Positions 13,257-19,949 of a DNA stretch of 19,949 nt are shown here, piece after piece. The DNA lies in NCBI GenBank assembly GCA_012512055.1, contig JAAZEW010000197.1:1-19949 (forward strand), given 5' to 3'. This DNA is from Bacillota bacterium. Its GTDB lineage: Bacteria > Bacillota_G > SHA-98 > UBA4971. Numbering within the stretch: the stretch's first letter is position 1; each line of letters begins with the position of its first letter. The translations under genes and the position numbers were made by a program. The notes under the pieces are model-generated. The model was not told where the DNA came from, did no database searches, and saw only the letters and a list, made by a program, of their open reading frames with translations.

Positions 13257-13371
13257 GGTTTCCGGTGCTTGCAGTGAGGGGACGTCGAGAATTTGGCGAG
13301 TATGTGGATAGGCCAAATTCGAACGAGGCGCGCCGCCGGCGCGGCGTCCCCCGAACACAATACCGGAAACC
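13257..13371. repeat. Copy D: stand-alone M2 branched palindrome in the etfB-etfA gap
   Basis: Four stems nest neatly. P1 is GGTTTCCGGT (13257-13266) with ACCGGAAACC (13362-13371). P2 is GGGGACG (13278-13284) with CGTCCCC (13345-13351). P3 is GAATTTGGC (13289-13297) with GCCAAATTC (13312-13320). P4 is CGCGCCG (13329-13335) with CGGCGCG (13337-13343). P3 and P4 branch from P2, giving a three-way junction. It aligns with M2 of copy B both in sequence (GGTGxTTGCA..GAGGGG at the 5' side, CGTCCCC...ACCGG at the 3' side) and in layout. The near-direct repeats GGCTCGGGGAAT (13237-13248) and GGCTCCGGGGAAT (13376-13388) flank it. It lacks M1 and M3. Confidence 0.8.
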
Positions 13372-13415
13372 TGATGGCTCCGGGGAATGGTAAAGGCTTA
13401 TGTCAGTCTATTCAC

Positions 13416-14204
13416 CTAGAACAGATGACTTTCCTTCAGCCTTACCAGCAGGTTCCTGGCTTTCTCAGATGCCGAATCCCCCTTTATGATTTCGCCCCCC
13501 GGCCTGATTTCCGGCGAGAAAATCCGGGAGACTTGCGTAGGCGAGCCTGACAATCCCAGCATCAGTTCATTTGCCTCAAGATCATTGGCAGTCCATGTGG
13601 TGATTTGGGCTTTTCTTGCTTTTAGCGTGCCTTTGATAGACGGCATCCTTGGCTCACCGATTTCCTTTACTACGGTTATCAGGGCAGGGAGAGGCGAGAA
13701 AATGACGTCATAGCCCTCTTCAGTCATTCGACGGACACGTATATGCCGGTTTGAAATCTCCTCCACTCTGCTCACATAAGTAACATGGGGAATATCCAGA
13801 TGTTCAGCGACACCCGGGCCGACCTGAGCCGTATCCCCGTCTATTGCTTGTTTCCCGCAGATCACGAGGTCAAAGTCACCGAGTTTCAGAATAGCTTTTG
13901 CCAACGTATACGAAGTGGCAAGCGTGTCTGCGCCTGCGAAAGCCTTGTCAGAAAGAAGAATGGCCTCATCCGCACCGACAGCCAGGGTCTCACGGAGCGC
14001 GGCTTCTGCTTGCGGAGGGCCCATAGATATGCAAGTGACTTGTCCGCCGTGTTCATCCCGTATTCGTAGGGCCTGCTCTACGGCATACATGTCGAAGGGG
14101 TTTACGATGGACGATACCCCTTCCCGAATTAACGTATTGGTTTTGCGGTCTATCCTGACATCCGTAGTCTCGGGAACCTGTTTCACAAGGACTACCAAAT
14201 TCAT
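13416..14204 (-). CDS. etfB: Electron transfer flavoprotein beta subunit
   Basis: This is the beta subunit of the ETF heterodimer. It begins MNLVVLVKQVPETTDVRID, has VNPFDMYAVEQALR (about 38-51) and the nucleotide/FAD loop GKQAIDGDTAQVGPGVAEHL, where conventional mitochondrial-type EtfB reads more like a DDDxNQTGQ sequence. The DGDTAQVGP form is what I associate with clostridial, often bifurcating, ETFs; that part is inference. Length 262 aa is normal. Its ATG overlaps the stop codon of the acyl-CoA dehydrogenase gene as ATGA, which implies translational coupling. The following etfA is 244 nt away because copy D lies between them. Confidence 0.95.
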   Translation of the reverse strand: MNLVVLVKQVPETTDVRIDRKTNTLIREGVSSIVNPFDMYAVEQALRIRDEHGGQVTCISMGPPQAEAALRETLAVGADEAILLSDKAFAGADTLATSYTLAKAILKLGDFDLVICGKQAIDGDTAQVGPGVAEHLDIPHVTYVSRVEEISNRHIRVRRMTEEGYDVIFSPLPALITVVKEIGEPRMPSIKGTLKARKAQITTWTANDLEANELMLGLSGSPTQVSRIFSPEIRPGGEIIKGDSASEKARNLLVRLKESHLF

Positions 14205-15358
14205 TTGCGTCTCAAGGCCTCCTTGATTATGGCGCTGCCTATGATTGACCGCTGAATTTGGTTTGTTCCCTCATATATCTGGGTGATTTTTGCATCACGC
14301 ATCATCTTCTCAACAGGATAGTCCCGCATGTAACCGTAACCGCCGAATATCTGCACAGCATCACAAGTGACCTTCATGGCTACATCTGACGCGAATAGCT
14401 TTGCCATGGCTGAAGCCTTAGTAATATGGCGGACACCGGAATCGATCATCCAGGCCGCATTATAGACGAGGGAGCGAGCTGCTTCGATTTGGGTGGCCAT
14501 ATCAGCCAGCATGTGTTCGATAGCTTGGAATTCTCCGATTCTCTGTCCGAATTGGACGCGTGTTGAGGCATACTCGGCTGCTTTATCCAGTGCGCCCTGG
14601 GCAATCCCAACAGCCTGAGCGGCTACTCCGGGACGTGTTTTGTCAAGAGTGCGCATGGCAACCAAGAAGCCCTTGCCTTCCTTGTCCAAAAGGTTCTCAA
14701 CCGGAACTTTACAGTCTGTGAATATCAGCTCAGTTGTAGCGGAAGCCCTGATGCCCATCTTCTTTTCCCTTTTTCCAAAGTCAAATCCGGGAGTTCCCTT
14801 TTCCACAATGAAAGCCGTCATCGCCCTGGGGCCTTTTTCAGGGTCCAGCGTTGCGATAACGACATATACGTCTGCTTCACCGCCGTTGGTGATCCACTGT
14901 TTGGTGCCGTTTAGCACGTAGTGATCTCCGTCGCGGACTGCTGTGGTTCGGATATTGCCTGCATCTGACCCGGCATCGGGTTCTGTAAGTGCAAATGCTG
15001 CCAGCTTCGAGCCGGAGGCTATTTCAGGCATGAACTTCTGCTTTTGCTCTTCCGTCCCGAACATGAGGATGGGAAACCCTCCGAGTGCGCTGGCTGCATA
15101 CGATACTGCCACTCCTGCGCAAGCCCTGGACAGCTCTTCCACTACAAGGCATTGCTCGAACACACCACCGCCGAGGCCTCCGTATTCCTCCGGAACCCAT
15201 ACTGCAAATAAATCTGAATCTGCCAGAATTCGAATGAGATTCCACGGAAACTCTTCACTTTCATCAAACTCTGCTGCACGCGGCGCGATTTTCTCGTCAG
15301 CGATCTTTGCGGAAAGCTCCTTGATGATCTCCTGCTCCTCCGTGAGAAAGTAGTTCAC
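14201..15358 (-). CDS. Acyl-CoA dehydrogenase (short-chain / butyryl-CoA type)
   Basis: This FAD enzyme interconverts an acyl-CoA and its 2,3-enoyl-CoA and exchanges electrons with the ETF encoded next to it. Landmarks are LAAFALTEPDAGSDA and WITNGG (FAD binding), MGIRASATTELIFTDCKVP, RVQFGQRIGEFQAI, and QIFGGYGYMRDYPVEKMMRDAKITQIYEGTNQIQR, in which Glu of YEGT is the catalytic base of short-chain acyl-CoA dehydrogenases. GTG at 15358 (VNYFLTEEQE) was chosen because AGAGGGGG lies just upstream and the product (385 aa) then begins like its relatives; an ATG 12 codons earlier lacks this support. The gene is first in an acd-etfB-etfA operon, the order of bcd/etf and of carCDE. Substrate chain length and direction cannot be told from sequence alone. 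Confidence 0.94.
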   Translation of the reverse strand: MNYFLTEEQEIIKELSAKIADEKIAPRAAEFDESEEFPWNLIRILADSDLFAVWVPEEYGGLGGGVFEQCLVVEELSRACAGVAVSYAASALGGFPILMFGTEEQKQKFMPEIASGSKLAAFALTEPDAGSDAGNIRTTAVRDGDHYVLNGTKQWITNGGEADVYVVIATLDPEKGPRAMTAFIVEKGTPGFDFGKREKKMGIRASATTELIFTDCKVPVENLLDKEGKGFLVAMRTLDKTRPGVAAQAVGIAQGALDKAAEYASTRVQFGQRIGEFQAIEHMLADMATQIEAARSLVYNAAWMIDSGVRHITKASAMAKLFASDVAMKVTCDAVQIFGGYGYMRDYPVEKMMRDAKITQIYEGTNQIQRSIIGSAIIKEALRRK

Positions 15359-15396
15359 CCCGTGATCCCCCTCTCTGCAGGAACCAATTAGCACCT

Positions 15397-15411
15397 GCTC
15401 ATAATATGAGC
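15397..15411. promoter_or_regulatory. Palindromic operator candidate at the acd-etf transcription start
   Basis: GCTCATAATATGAGC is a perfect dyad of 7-bp arms around one central base. It lies 10-25 nt downstream of the -10 box, overlapping the expected start of transcription, which is the classic place for a repressor. A fatty-acid or redox-sensing regulator is possible; no such gene is in the window. Confidence 0.6.
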
Positions 15412-15421
15412 TACTAACCGC

Positions 15422-15450
15422 AGTTTAACATCGGGCTTAGGGGCTGTCAA
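15422..15450 (-). promoter_or_regulatory. Vegetative promoter of the acd-etfB-etfA operon
   Basis: On the minus strand TTGACA (15450-15445), a 17-nt spacer and TAAACT (15427-15422) make a strong sigma-A-type promoter. The leader to the GTG at 15358 is about 57 nt. The rest of the 15451-15644 gap shows nothing recognised apart from the RBS of the next gene. Confidence 0.8.
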
Positions 15451-15644
15451 GGAGAGTCCTGTGGTTCTGTTAAGGTCGCCGAAGAGCGGCCGGAAGATTC
15501 CGGGTTATGTTCCAAAGACATGTTCTGTAGTTGAAGATGAGGCGTACAAAGCCCTGCTTAACTTCGCATATTATCCATGCAATAAATAGACAAAAGAGTA
15601 GCACAACTAATGCTTTTGTGATACGGTGGTAGTGAGGTGATACA

Positions 15645-16403
15645 ATGAAAACCAAGGAAAAGTACATTGTGACCGCGACCGAGTTAAAACAGAATTTCGG
15701 TAAGTACATGGGCCACGTGGAAAAATTCAATGATGTGGTTATCACCAAAAATGGGAAAAAGGTGGCGAGGTTAACACCATATGTCACAGATCTTGAACAG
15801 TATCTTGTAGTGCGAGACAAAGCCCTTGACTACCAATATGGTGGGAAGAAAGTGTCCTACGAGGAGTTTATGGCGATCTATGAGAAAAGTGAGCTCAGAA
15901 TGGAATTCATTAATGGCGAAATCCACTTATTGGCTTCACTAAGTGTTACCCATCAGCAGGTACTTGGACAATTGTATCCCCTATTTCACGTGTTCTTTAA
16001 GGGTAGCAAATGCCGGGTGTTTTTAGCCCCCTTTGATGTTCATTTCAGAAAAAAAGACATTACGGAACCGGATGTGATGCAACCCGATTTGATCGTTGCC
16101 TGCGATTTAGAAGGTAATGTCACGGATAAAGACCGCTATATGGGTACACCCACCCTAGTGGCTGAGGTTTTATCAAATAGCACTCGCACCAAAGATATGA
16201 TTGACAAGCTGAATACCTATAGATTGTCGGGGGTGAAGGAATACTGGATTGTTGATCCAAGGCAAAAAACCATCATTGTTTATAGTTTGAAAGACTATGA
16301 GATAGAATATTACAAGGCCTATGAGCTAGGTGCTACGGCTCAATCGGTGTTTTTTGAGGGGCTGGAAGTAGCTGTCGCCGCTTTATTCAGTGATTTGGTG
16401 TAG
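15645..16403 (+). CDS. Fusion of a Phd/YefM-type antitoxin domain and a Uma2-family (DUF820) restriction-endonuclease fold
   Basis: Residues 1-50 resemble a Phd/YefM antitoxin N-terminus (VTATELKQNFGKYMGHVEKFNDVVITKNGKKVARLTPY), a DNA-binding and autorepressing fold. Residues about 70-252 are a Uma2 domain of the PD-(D/E)XK nuclease superfamily: MEFINGEIH, QPDLIVACD (Asp148), PTLVAEVLSNST (Glu174), KDMIDKLNTYRLSGVKEYWIVDP (Lys188). Uma2 proteins are abundant, often in many copies, and their biological role is not established. ATG at 15645 has GAGGTG 5 nt upstream. Codon and base use look more AT-rich than in the housekeeping genes, suggesting later acquisition. No partner toxin gene is adjacent; the fused C-terminal domain may take that place, which is inference. 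Confidence 0.85.
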   Translation: MKTKEKYIVTATELKQNFGKYMGHVEKFNDVVITKNGKKVARLTPYVTDLEQYLVVRDKALDYQYGGKKVSYEEFMAIYEKSELRMEFINGEIHLLASLSVTHQQVLGQLYPLFHVFFKGSKCRVFLAPFDVHFRKKDITEPDVMQPDLIVACDLEGNVTDKDRYMGTPTLVAEVLSNSTRTKDMIDKLNTYRLSGVKEYWIVDPRQKTIIVYSLKDYEIEYYKAYELGATAQSVFFEGLEVAVAALFSDLV

Positions 16404-16792
16404 ACTTGTAGAGACCGCATTATCTTGTTCTCGCCCACTTAAGCTCTCTTCAAGGGGGCTGAATTCCTACTATGTTTTCATCATCATGATCTGTCACCGG
16501 CTGCGTTCATGCAGGAATTTTGCAGACCCTACTGCTTCGAGATGTCAAACCCAACGTGTTTTATGGTATCATTTATAGCATTGGGTTCTTTCGCATGTAG
16601 TTCTGCACTAAGTCAGTATCATCTACGTATAGTGCAACCTGCATCCTGCGATAATGGTGCCGGCTTCGTTCATTATCTGGCGGATAGTCCCGAAGGATGG
16701 AGCGCACATAAAGAATTTGGGGTATCAGGCGCCTCTACAACCTAAGCTTGCAAGCCTCAGTAATTGACACAAAATGAAAGGAGCCATAATCC
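16404..16792. other. 389-bp stretch with no supported gene
   Basis: A 78-codon open frame exists on the plus strand at 16509-16745 but has no RBS and no recognisable similarity. On the minus strand short open pieces in different frames (for example LYVDDTDLVQNYMRKNPML) could be remains of a decayed gene; they were not recognised. The last bases hold the RBS (AAAGGAG) of the M20 peptidase gene. Confidence 0.4.
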
Positions 16793-18055
16793 ATGGATCA
16801 CAGTCAGCGTATTGATAAGTGGATAGAAGAAAATCGAACAACGATCATTAGTTTTCTTCAGGATCTGATTCGAATTCCAAGCATAACCGGAAATGAAGGG
16901 CCTATTCAGGAATTTATTGCACAAGAACTCGGAGAAATGGGCCTAGATATAGATGTTTTCGTGCCGCCTTTGGAAGAATTACGAAAACATCCTGCTTTTG
17001 TGGAACCCCCCCAAGATTACGAAGGCCGGCCTAATGTAGTTGGTACACTGAAAGGTGATGGAGGAGGCAAGTCTTTACTCCTTAACGGCCATGTAGACGT
17101 AATTCCTGGTGGGGATCCAGCGAGCTGGGTGCATGGATATTGGTCAGGAGATGTAGAAGATGGCAAGCTTTATGGACGCGGTGCTTCCGATATGAAATCG
17201 GGTTTAGCAGCTATGACCATGGCCGTAAAGGCAGTTGTTGAATCTGGTATCAAGCTGAAAGGAGATGTCATCTTAGAATACGTAGTTGATGAAGAGCTTA
17301 CCGGTAACGGTACCTTGGCTTGCGTTATGAAAGGTTATAATGCCGATGCAGGTATATGCTGTGAGAGCTCTAGTATGTGTGTTCAGCCGGCTTCCATTGG
17401 ACGTATGTGGTTCGAAATAAAGGTGAAAGGCAAAGCTGCCGGTATTCAACGCCGCTGGGAAGGAGTTAACGCTATCGATAAAGGCTATCTCGTAACCCAA
17501 ATAGTAGCCGAATTTGAGAAAATCAGAGTGGCACGTCTGAGTCACCCGCTTTACCCAAACACTCTGGGTGCTATCCCTTGCATGGTGGGTGCTATGGAAA
17601 GCGGATCTTATCACAGTGCTTTTCCAGATAGTTGTTTACTAAAAGGTTCCATAGCCACACTGCCAGGTGAAGATAATGCTGCAGTCAAGGCAGAATTCAT
17701 AGAATTTCTCCGAGACAAGGTTGCCGGTGACCCCTGGCTAAGAGATAATCCCCCCGAAGTTGTCTTTACCGGATATTTTGCAGAACCATCAGAAATTCCT
17801 GTGAATGATTCTATAGTACAAACCCTGTGCAAAACCTTTACCAAGATCCTGGGGACTGAACCTGTCATCAGTGGTCGCGAAGGAGCGGCTGATATCCGCT
17901 TTATGAATAGCGATAATAATACCCCAACAGTCATCTTCGGCCCAGGCATGACTGAGCAGATGCATGCCAATAACGAATGGGTCAAGGTAGAAGACCTTAT
18001 ACGGAGCACAAAGGTACTTGCTCACACCGTTTTGGAATGGTGTGAAACTGCCTAG
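16793..18055 (+). CDS. M20-family metallopeptidase / deacylase (ArgE/DapE/ACY1 type)
   Basis: This predicted cytoplasmic di-zinc amidohydrolase acts on an N-acyl amino acid or a small peptide; the true substrate is unknown. Metal ligands are in place: His100 and Asp102 in NGHVDVIPGG (Asp102 also positions the catalytic site), Asp133 in GRGASDMKSG, Glu167/Glu168 in VDEELTGNGT, Glu191 in CCESS and His391 in EQMHANNEW. The lid/dimerisation domain spans about 200-310. In it, the usual conserved His after GKAA is replaced by Gly217 (VKGKAAGIQRRWEGVNAI). Length 420 aa is normal. ATG at 16793 follows AAAGGAG. ArgE, DapE or a thiamine-salvage deformylase are all possible; no biosynthetic neighbours help decide. 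Confidence 0.88.
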   Translation: MDHSQRIDKWIEENRTTIISFLQDLIRIPSITGNEGPIQEFIAQELGEMGLDIDVFVPPLEELRKHPAFVEPPQDYEGRPNVVGTLKGDGGGKSLLLNGHVDVIPGGDPASWVHGYWSGDVEDGKLYGRGASDMKSGLAAMTMAVKAVVESGIKLKGDVILEYVVDEELTGNGTLACVMKGYNADAGICCESSSMCVQPASIGRMWFEIKVKGKAAGIQRRWEGVNAIDKGYLVTQIVAEFEKIRVARLSHPLYPNTLGAIPCMVGAMESGSYHSAFPDSCLLKGSIATLPGEDNAAVKAEFIEFLRDKVAGDPWLRDNPPEVVFTGYFAEPSEIPVNDSIVQTLCKTFTKILGTEPVISGREGAADIRFMNSDNNTPTVIFGPGMTEQMHANNEWVKVEDLIRSTKVLAHTVLEWCETA

Positions 18056-18129
18056 GAATCTGCCGGTAAACTCTCCGAAACGTGCGAAATATGGTACGAA
18101 TCAAATTGAGATGAGCGAGTGAAATATGC

Positions 18130-18151
18130 TCCCGGGATGAGCCGGGATTTT
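18130..18151 (+). terminator. Terminator after the M20 gene
   Basis: TCCCGG (18130-18135) pairs with CCGGGA (18142-18147) around a 6-nt loop and is followed by TTTT. The stem is short but GC-rich. Confidence 0.55.
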
Positions 18152-18203
18152 CCGGGAATTGATGCGGTTAGCTATTATTAAGGGGGGAGTATCTGGAAAA
18201 TGG

Positions 18204-18221
18204 GGTTTACAGGCGTAAACC
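18204..18221. promoter_or_regulatory. Short dyad upstream of the HAD gene
   Basis: GGTTTAC (18204-18210) and GTAAACC (18215-18221) are a perfect inverted repeat around AGGC. It could be an operator or an mRNA hairpin; it lies about 60 nt before the start codon. Confidence 0.45.
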
Positions 18222-18281
18222 ATACGCGCCCGGGAGAGGAGACTAGTGCCCCTCGTGAGATTTGGGGAGGAAGGATCTCGA

Positions 18282-18965
18282 GTGAATTTGGAACTCATAT
18301 TGTTCGACGCTGATAGAACCTTGTTTGACTATGACAGGGCAGAAAGCGATGCCCTGAGGGACACGTTTTGCCATTTCGGCTTAGAGTATGACATAGACAT
18401 CCACTTGCCGGTATACAGGGAAATAAACGAGCGGTTATGGAGAAAGATTGAGGCAGGAAGAATCACATCCCGTGGACTGCGTATCGAAAGGTTCAGGAGG
18501 ATGTTTGACGGATTGATGTCCGAAGCTGACCTTACAGAGTTTAACAGGCTGTATATGATTAACCTTTCAAAAGGGGGCTATCTGCTTGACGGTGCCGAGG
18601 AAGTCTGTGGGTATTTGGCAAACAGATACCGGCTTGCAATAGTAACCAATGGCATACGAGAAGTCCAGATGGCTCGATTCAAAGGTTCGCCTTTGGAGCC
18701 TTTTATTGAACAGGTGATTACTTCTGAAGACGCGGGATACAGCAAACCTCATTCCGGTATCTTCAACTGTGCTTTCCGTGCTTTAGGGCATAGTGACAAA
18801 AAGACCGTCCTCATGGTAGGGGACTCCCTGGACTCCGACATTGCAGGGGGCATCGGATTCGGAATCAGGACATGCTGGTATAACCCTACCAAGAGTCCCA
18901 CCCTACCAGGATTGGAACCCGACTACGAAATAGCCAACCTAAGGGATTTGTCAACGTTTCTGTAA
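18282..18965 (+). CDS. HAD-superfamily hydrolase, YjjG-type noncanonical pyrimidine nucleotidase
   Basis: This predicted cytoplasmic phosphatase is of haloacid-dehalogenase type. Motif I is FDADRTLFDYD (nucleophile Asp9, acid/base Asp11), motif II is IVTNG, motif III is the Lys in GYSKPHSG, and motif IV is MVGDSLDSDIAGG. The form FDAD(E/R)TLFxxD is typical of the YjjG/YfnB group, which hydrolyses noncanonical pyrimidine nucleotides; the Arg in place of the more common Glu after DAD is a small departure. A helical cap lies between motifs I and II (type C1). GTG at 18282 was chosen because GGAGGAAGGA lies 7-8 nt upstream and the fold starts there; a more distal GTG would add 12 residues. The product is 227 aa and appears monocistronic. 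Confidence 0.88.
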   Translation: MNLELILFDADRTLFDYDRAESDALRDTFCHFGLEYDIDIHLPVYREINERLWRKIEAGRITSRGLRIERFRRMFDGLMSEADLTEFNRLYMINLSKGGYLLDGAEEVCGYLANRYRLAIVTNGIREVQMARFKGSPLEPFIEQVITSEDAGYSKPHSGIFNCAFRALGHSDKKTVLMVGDSLDSDIAGGIGFGIRTCWYNPTKSPTLPGLEPDYEIANLRDLSTFL

Positions 18966-19007
18966 GCATTGCAGATTGACGCTTGCTAAAGAGCTATCTC
19001 TTGGCCC

Positions 19008-19032
19008 CGCCTGCCTGAGAATAATGCAGGCG
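19008..19032 (+). terminator. Hairpin after the HAD gene
   Basis: CGCCTGC (19008-19014) pairs perfectly with GCAGGCG (19026-19032) around an 11-nt loop. The tail TTACTCTCTG is only moderately T-rich, so termination is probable rather than certain. Confidence 0.5.
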
Positions 19033-19104
19033 TTACTCTCTGAATTTATAGGTTGTCATGCGTGAAAAGGGGCCATGATGCAAATAGCTTGGTCATGAAT
19101 CCTA

Positions 19105-19135
19105 TTGACATGTGTGCTAACAGGGGTGATATACT
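19105..19135 (+). promoter_or_regulatory. Candidate promoter of the yczE-like gene
   Basis: A perfect TTGACA (19105-19110) precedes TATACT (19130-19135) with a long 19-nt spacer; GATATA, beginning 2 nt earlier, gives a 17-nt spacer with a poorer -10. The gene starts about 95 nt downstream. Confidence 0.5.
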
Positions 19136-19229
19136 GAAGTAAATTCTTGAAAGGGGCCTGGGGGAGCTGCATAGCAACAGCAGCAAGGGCTCATATTATC
19201 ATGCACTGTTGTCATGAGGAGTTGTCTAA

Positions 19230-19850
19230 ATGCACCAATCTTCTACTTTCGCAAGACTAGTTGGGGCTGTTGTAGGTTTTACGCTTATCGGCCTGGGTAT
19301 CGCATTTTACGTGAAGGCGGACATAGGATCCGACCCTTTCACCGTTCTGGTTCTGGGAATCTCCGGCAAGACTGGGATCAGCGTAGGTAGGGCGAACCAG
19401 CTAAATAGTGTGTTTCTCCTAGTGGTATTGTTAATTCTGGATCGATCGAGGATAGGGCCTGGCACTCTACTGAACGCGTTTATCGTAGGATGGGCGCTGG
19501 ATTTTTTTCTCCCGTTGGTGCCTGATCCTGTCACCCCTTTGACCTCCTGGCTAATGCTGGCTGTCGGGGTTTTCCTGCATGGACTGGGGGCTGGGATATC
19601 CGTAAGCGCTGATTTTGGACAAGGTTCGATAGAGGGTGTGATGGTCATGATAAGCGATAAACGGCAGGTTTCTATTGGCTCCACCCGGATAGGAATGGAC
19701 GTAACTGCAGTGGTCATTGGTTTGCTGCTTGGGGCATCGTTCGGACCCGGTACAGTAGTTGGTGCAGTACTGACAGGTCCTGTGGCATATCTCACTGTCA
19801 CTGTACTCGCGAGGTTATTCAATAAGCCTGCAAGTCAGGGGCACATCTAA
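19230..19850 (+). CDS. YczE/YyaS/YitT-family integral membrane protein
   Basis: This is a multi-pass membrane protein of the YitT/YczE group; function and any substrate are unknown. Hydrophobic stretches at about 10-30, 55-70, 78-100, 103-125 and 155-198 give roughly five membrane segments. The family-like features are GLGIAFYVKADIGSDPFTVLVLGISGKTGISVGRANQLNSV and HGLGAGISVSADFGQGSIEGVMVMISDK, two related halves with a repeated G-x-x-x-x-x-x-A-D-(I/F)-G pattern that suggests an internal duplication. ATG at 19230 has GAGGAG 8 nt upstream. Length is 206 aa. Its TAA stop codon is also the first three bases of dispersed element copy C, so insertion of the element may have set the present C-terminus (NKPASQGHI). 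Confidence 0.85.
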   Translation: MHQSSTFARLVGAVVGFTLIGLGIAFYVKADIGSDPFTVLVLGISGKTGISVGRANQLNSVFLLVVLLILDRSRIGPGTLLNAFIVGWALDFFLPLVPDPVTPLTSWLMLAVGVFLHGLGAGISVSADFGQGSIEGVMVMISDKRQVSIGSTRIGMDVTAVVIGLLLGASFGPGTVVGAVLTGPVAYLTVTVLARLFNKPASQGHI

Positions 19851-19949
19851 GTATGAGTTCATTAGTTTTCGCTCGTTTTCCGATTGTCTTGGGTGGCCGG
19901 TGATTGCAACGAGGGGTGTCAAAATTCGGCCACTGGCCTACGGGCCGGA
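19848..19949 (+). repeat. Dispersed composite element, copy C (M1 + start of M2, cut by the window end)
   Basis: From TAAGTATGAG at 19848, the first 47 nt match copies A and B except at the tenth base. The GTACGTAC segment is missing: GGTGGCC joins directly to GGTGATTGCA, as if a GCC-to-GCC deletion had occurred. M2 follows with three differences from copy B over 55 nt. The visible part of stem P3 keeps pairing through a G-U wobble (T19926 with G19948). The right end lies outside the window. Confidence 0.85.

Noticed and set aside
13172..13360. In-frame extension of ferredoxin-etfA upstream of MSVEII
   Set aside because: It runs through the copy D palindrome, has no family similarity, and GGGAGG sits 9 nt before the ATG at 13171.
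16509..16745. 78-codon ORF between the Uma2 fusion and the M20 gene
   Set aside because: No RBS, no similarity, Cys- and Ser-rich composition as from random frame; kept only as an unassigned stretch.

Overview
The window comes from a spore-forming Bacillota of clostridial type. The signs are spoVG behind a textbook sigma-H promoter, a DacF-type D-Ala-D-Ala carboxypeptidase, a small alpha/beta-type spore protein gene, the firmicute gene neighbourhood ispE / spoVG / glmU / prs / ctc(rplY) / pth, and an electron-transfer-flavoprotein whose alpha subunit carries an N-terminal two-cluster ferredoxin domain, as in strictly anaerobic fermenters. No rRNA, phage, CRISPR array or intact transposase gene is visible. 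Species cannot be named from the sequence alone.

Layout. 1-4300: dacF (5' end outside the window), ispE, a MobA-like nucleotidyltransferase gene, spoVG and tRNA-Gln(TTG), all on the plus strand. 4348-5733: cca on the minus strand. 6421-7636: an L,D-transpeptidase and a small AbrB-like regulator. 7884-11580: glmU-prs-rplY-pth, a compact housekeeping run ending in a strong terminator. 11659-15358 (minus strand): acyl-CoA dehydrogenase, etfB, ferredoxin-etfA and an SASP gene; the first three look like one operon with a good promoter and a palindromic operator. 15645-18055: an accessory pair, a Phd-Uma2 fusion and an M20 peptidase. 18282-19850: a HAD phosphatase and a YczE-like membrane protein.

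The most unusual content is non-coding. A modular dispersed element occurs as copy A (2444-2662), copy B (5782-6134) and copy C (19848 to the window end). One of its modules also stands alone as copy D (13257-13371), inside the etfB-etfA gap. Copies A, B and C share a 47-nt leader (module M1) that differs at one position only. Module M2 is a branched palindromic structure, and comparing B with D shows compensatory changes in a stem. Module M3 (about 106 bp) is bounded by inverted repeats and lies in opposite orientations in A and B, while the outer flanks keep the same orientation. This looks like an invertible or re-inserted cassette inside a BOX-like composite repeat. No protein that could move it is visible here.

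A second theme is short tandem duplication. The dacF-ispE gap consists of three successive degenerate arrays (about 13, about 11 and 18 bp). Further 15-, 18- and 21-bp duplications lie inside ispE, at the ispE stop codon, across the cca ribosome binding site and upstream of the L,D-transpeptidase gene. Several duplicate Shine-Dalgarno-like sequences.
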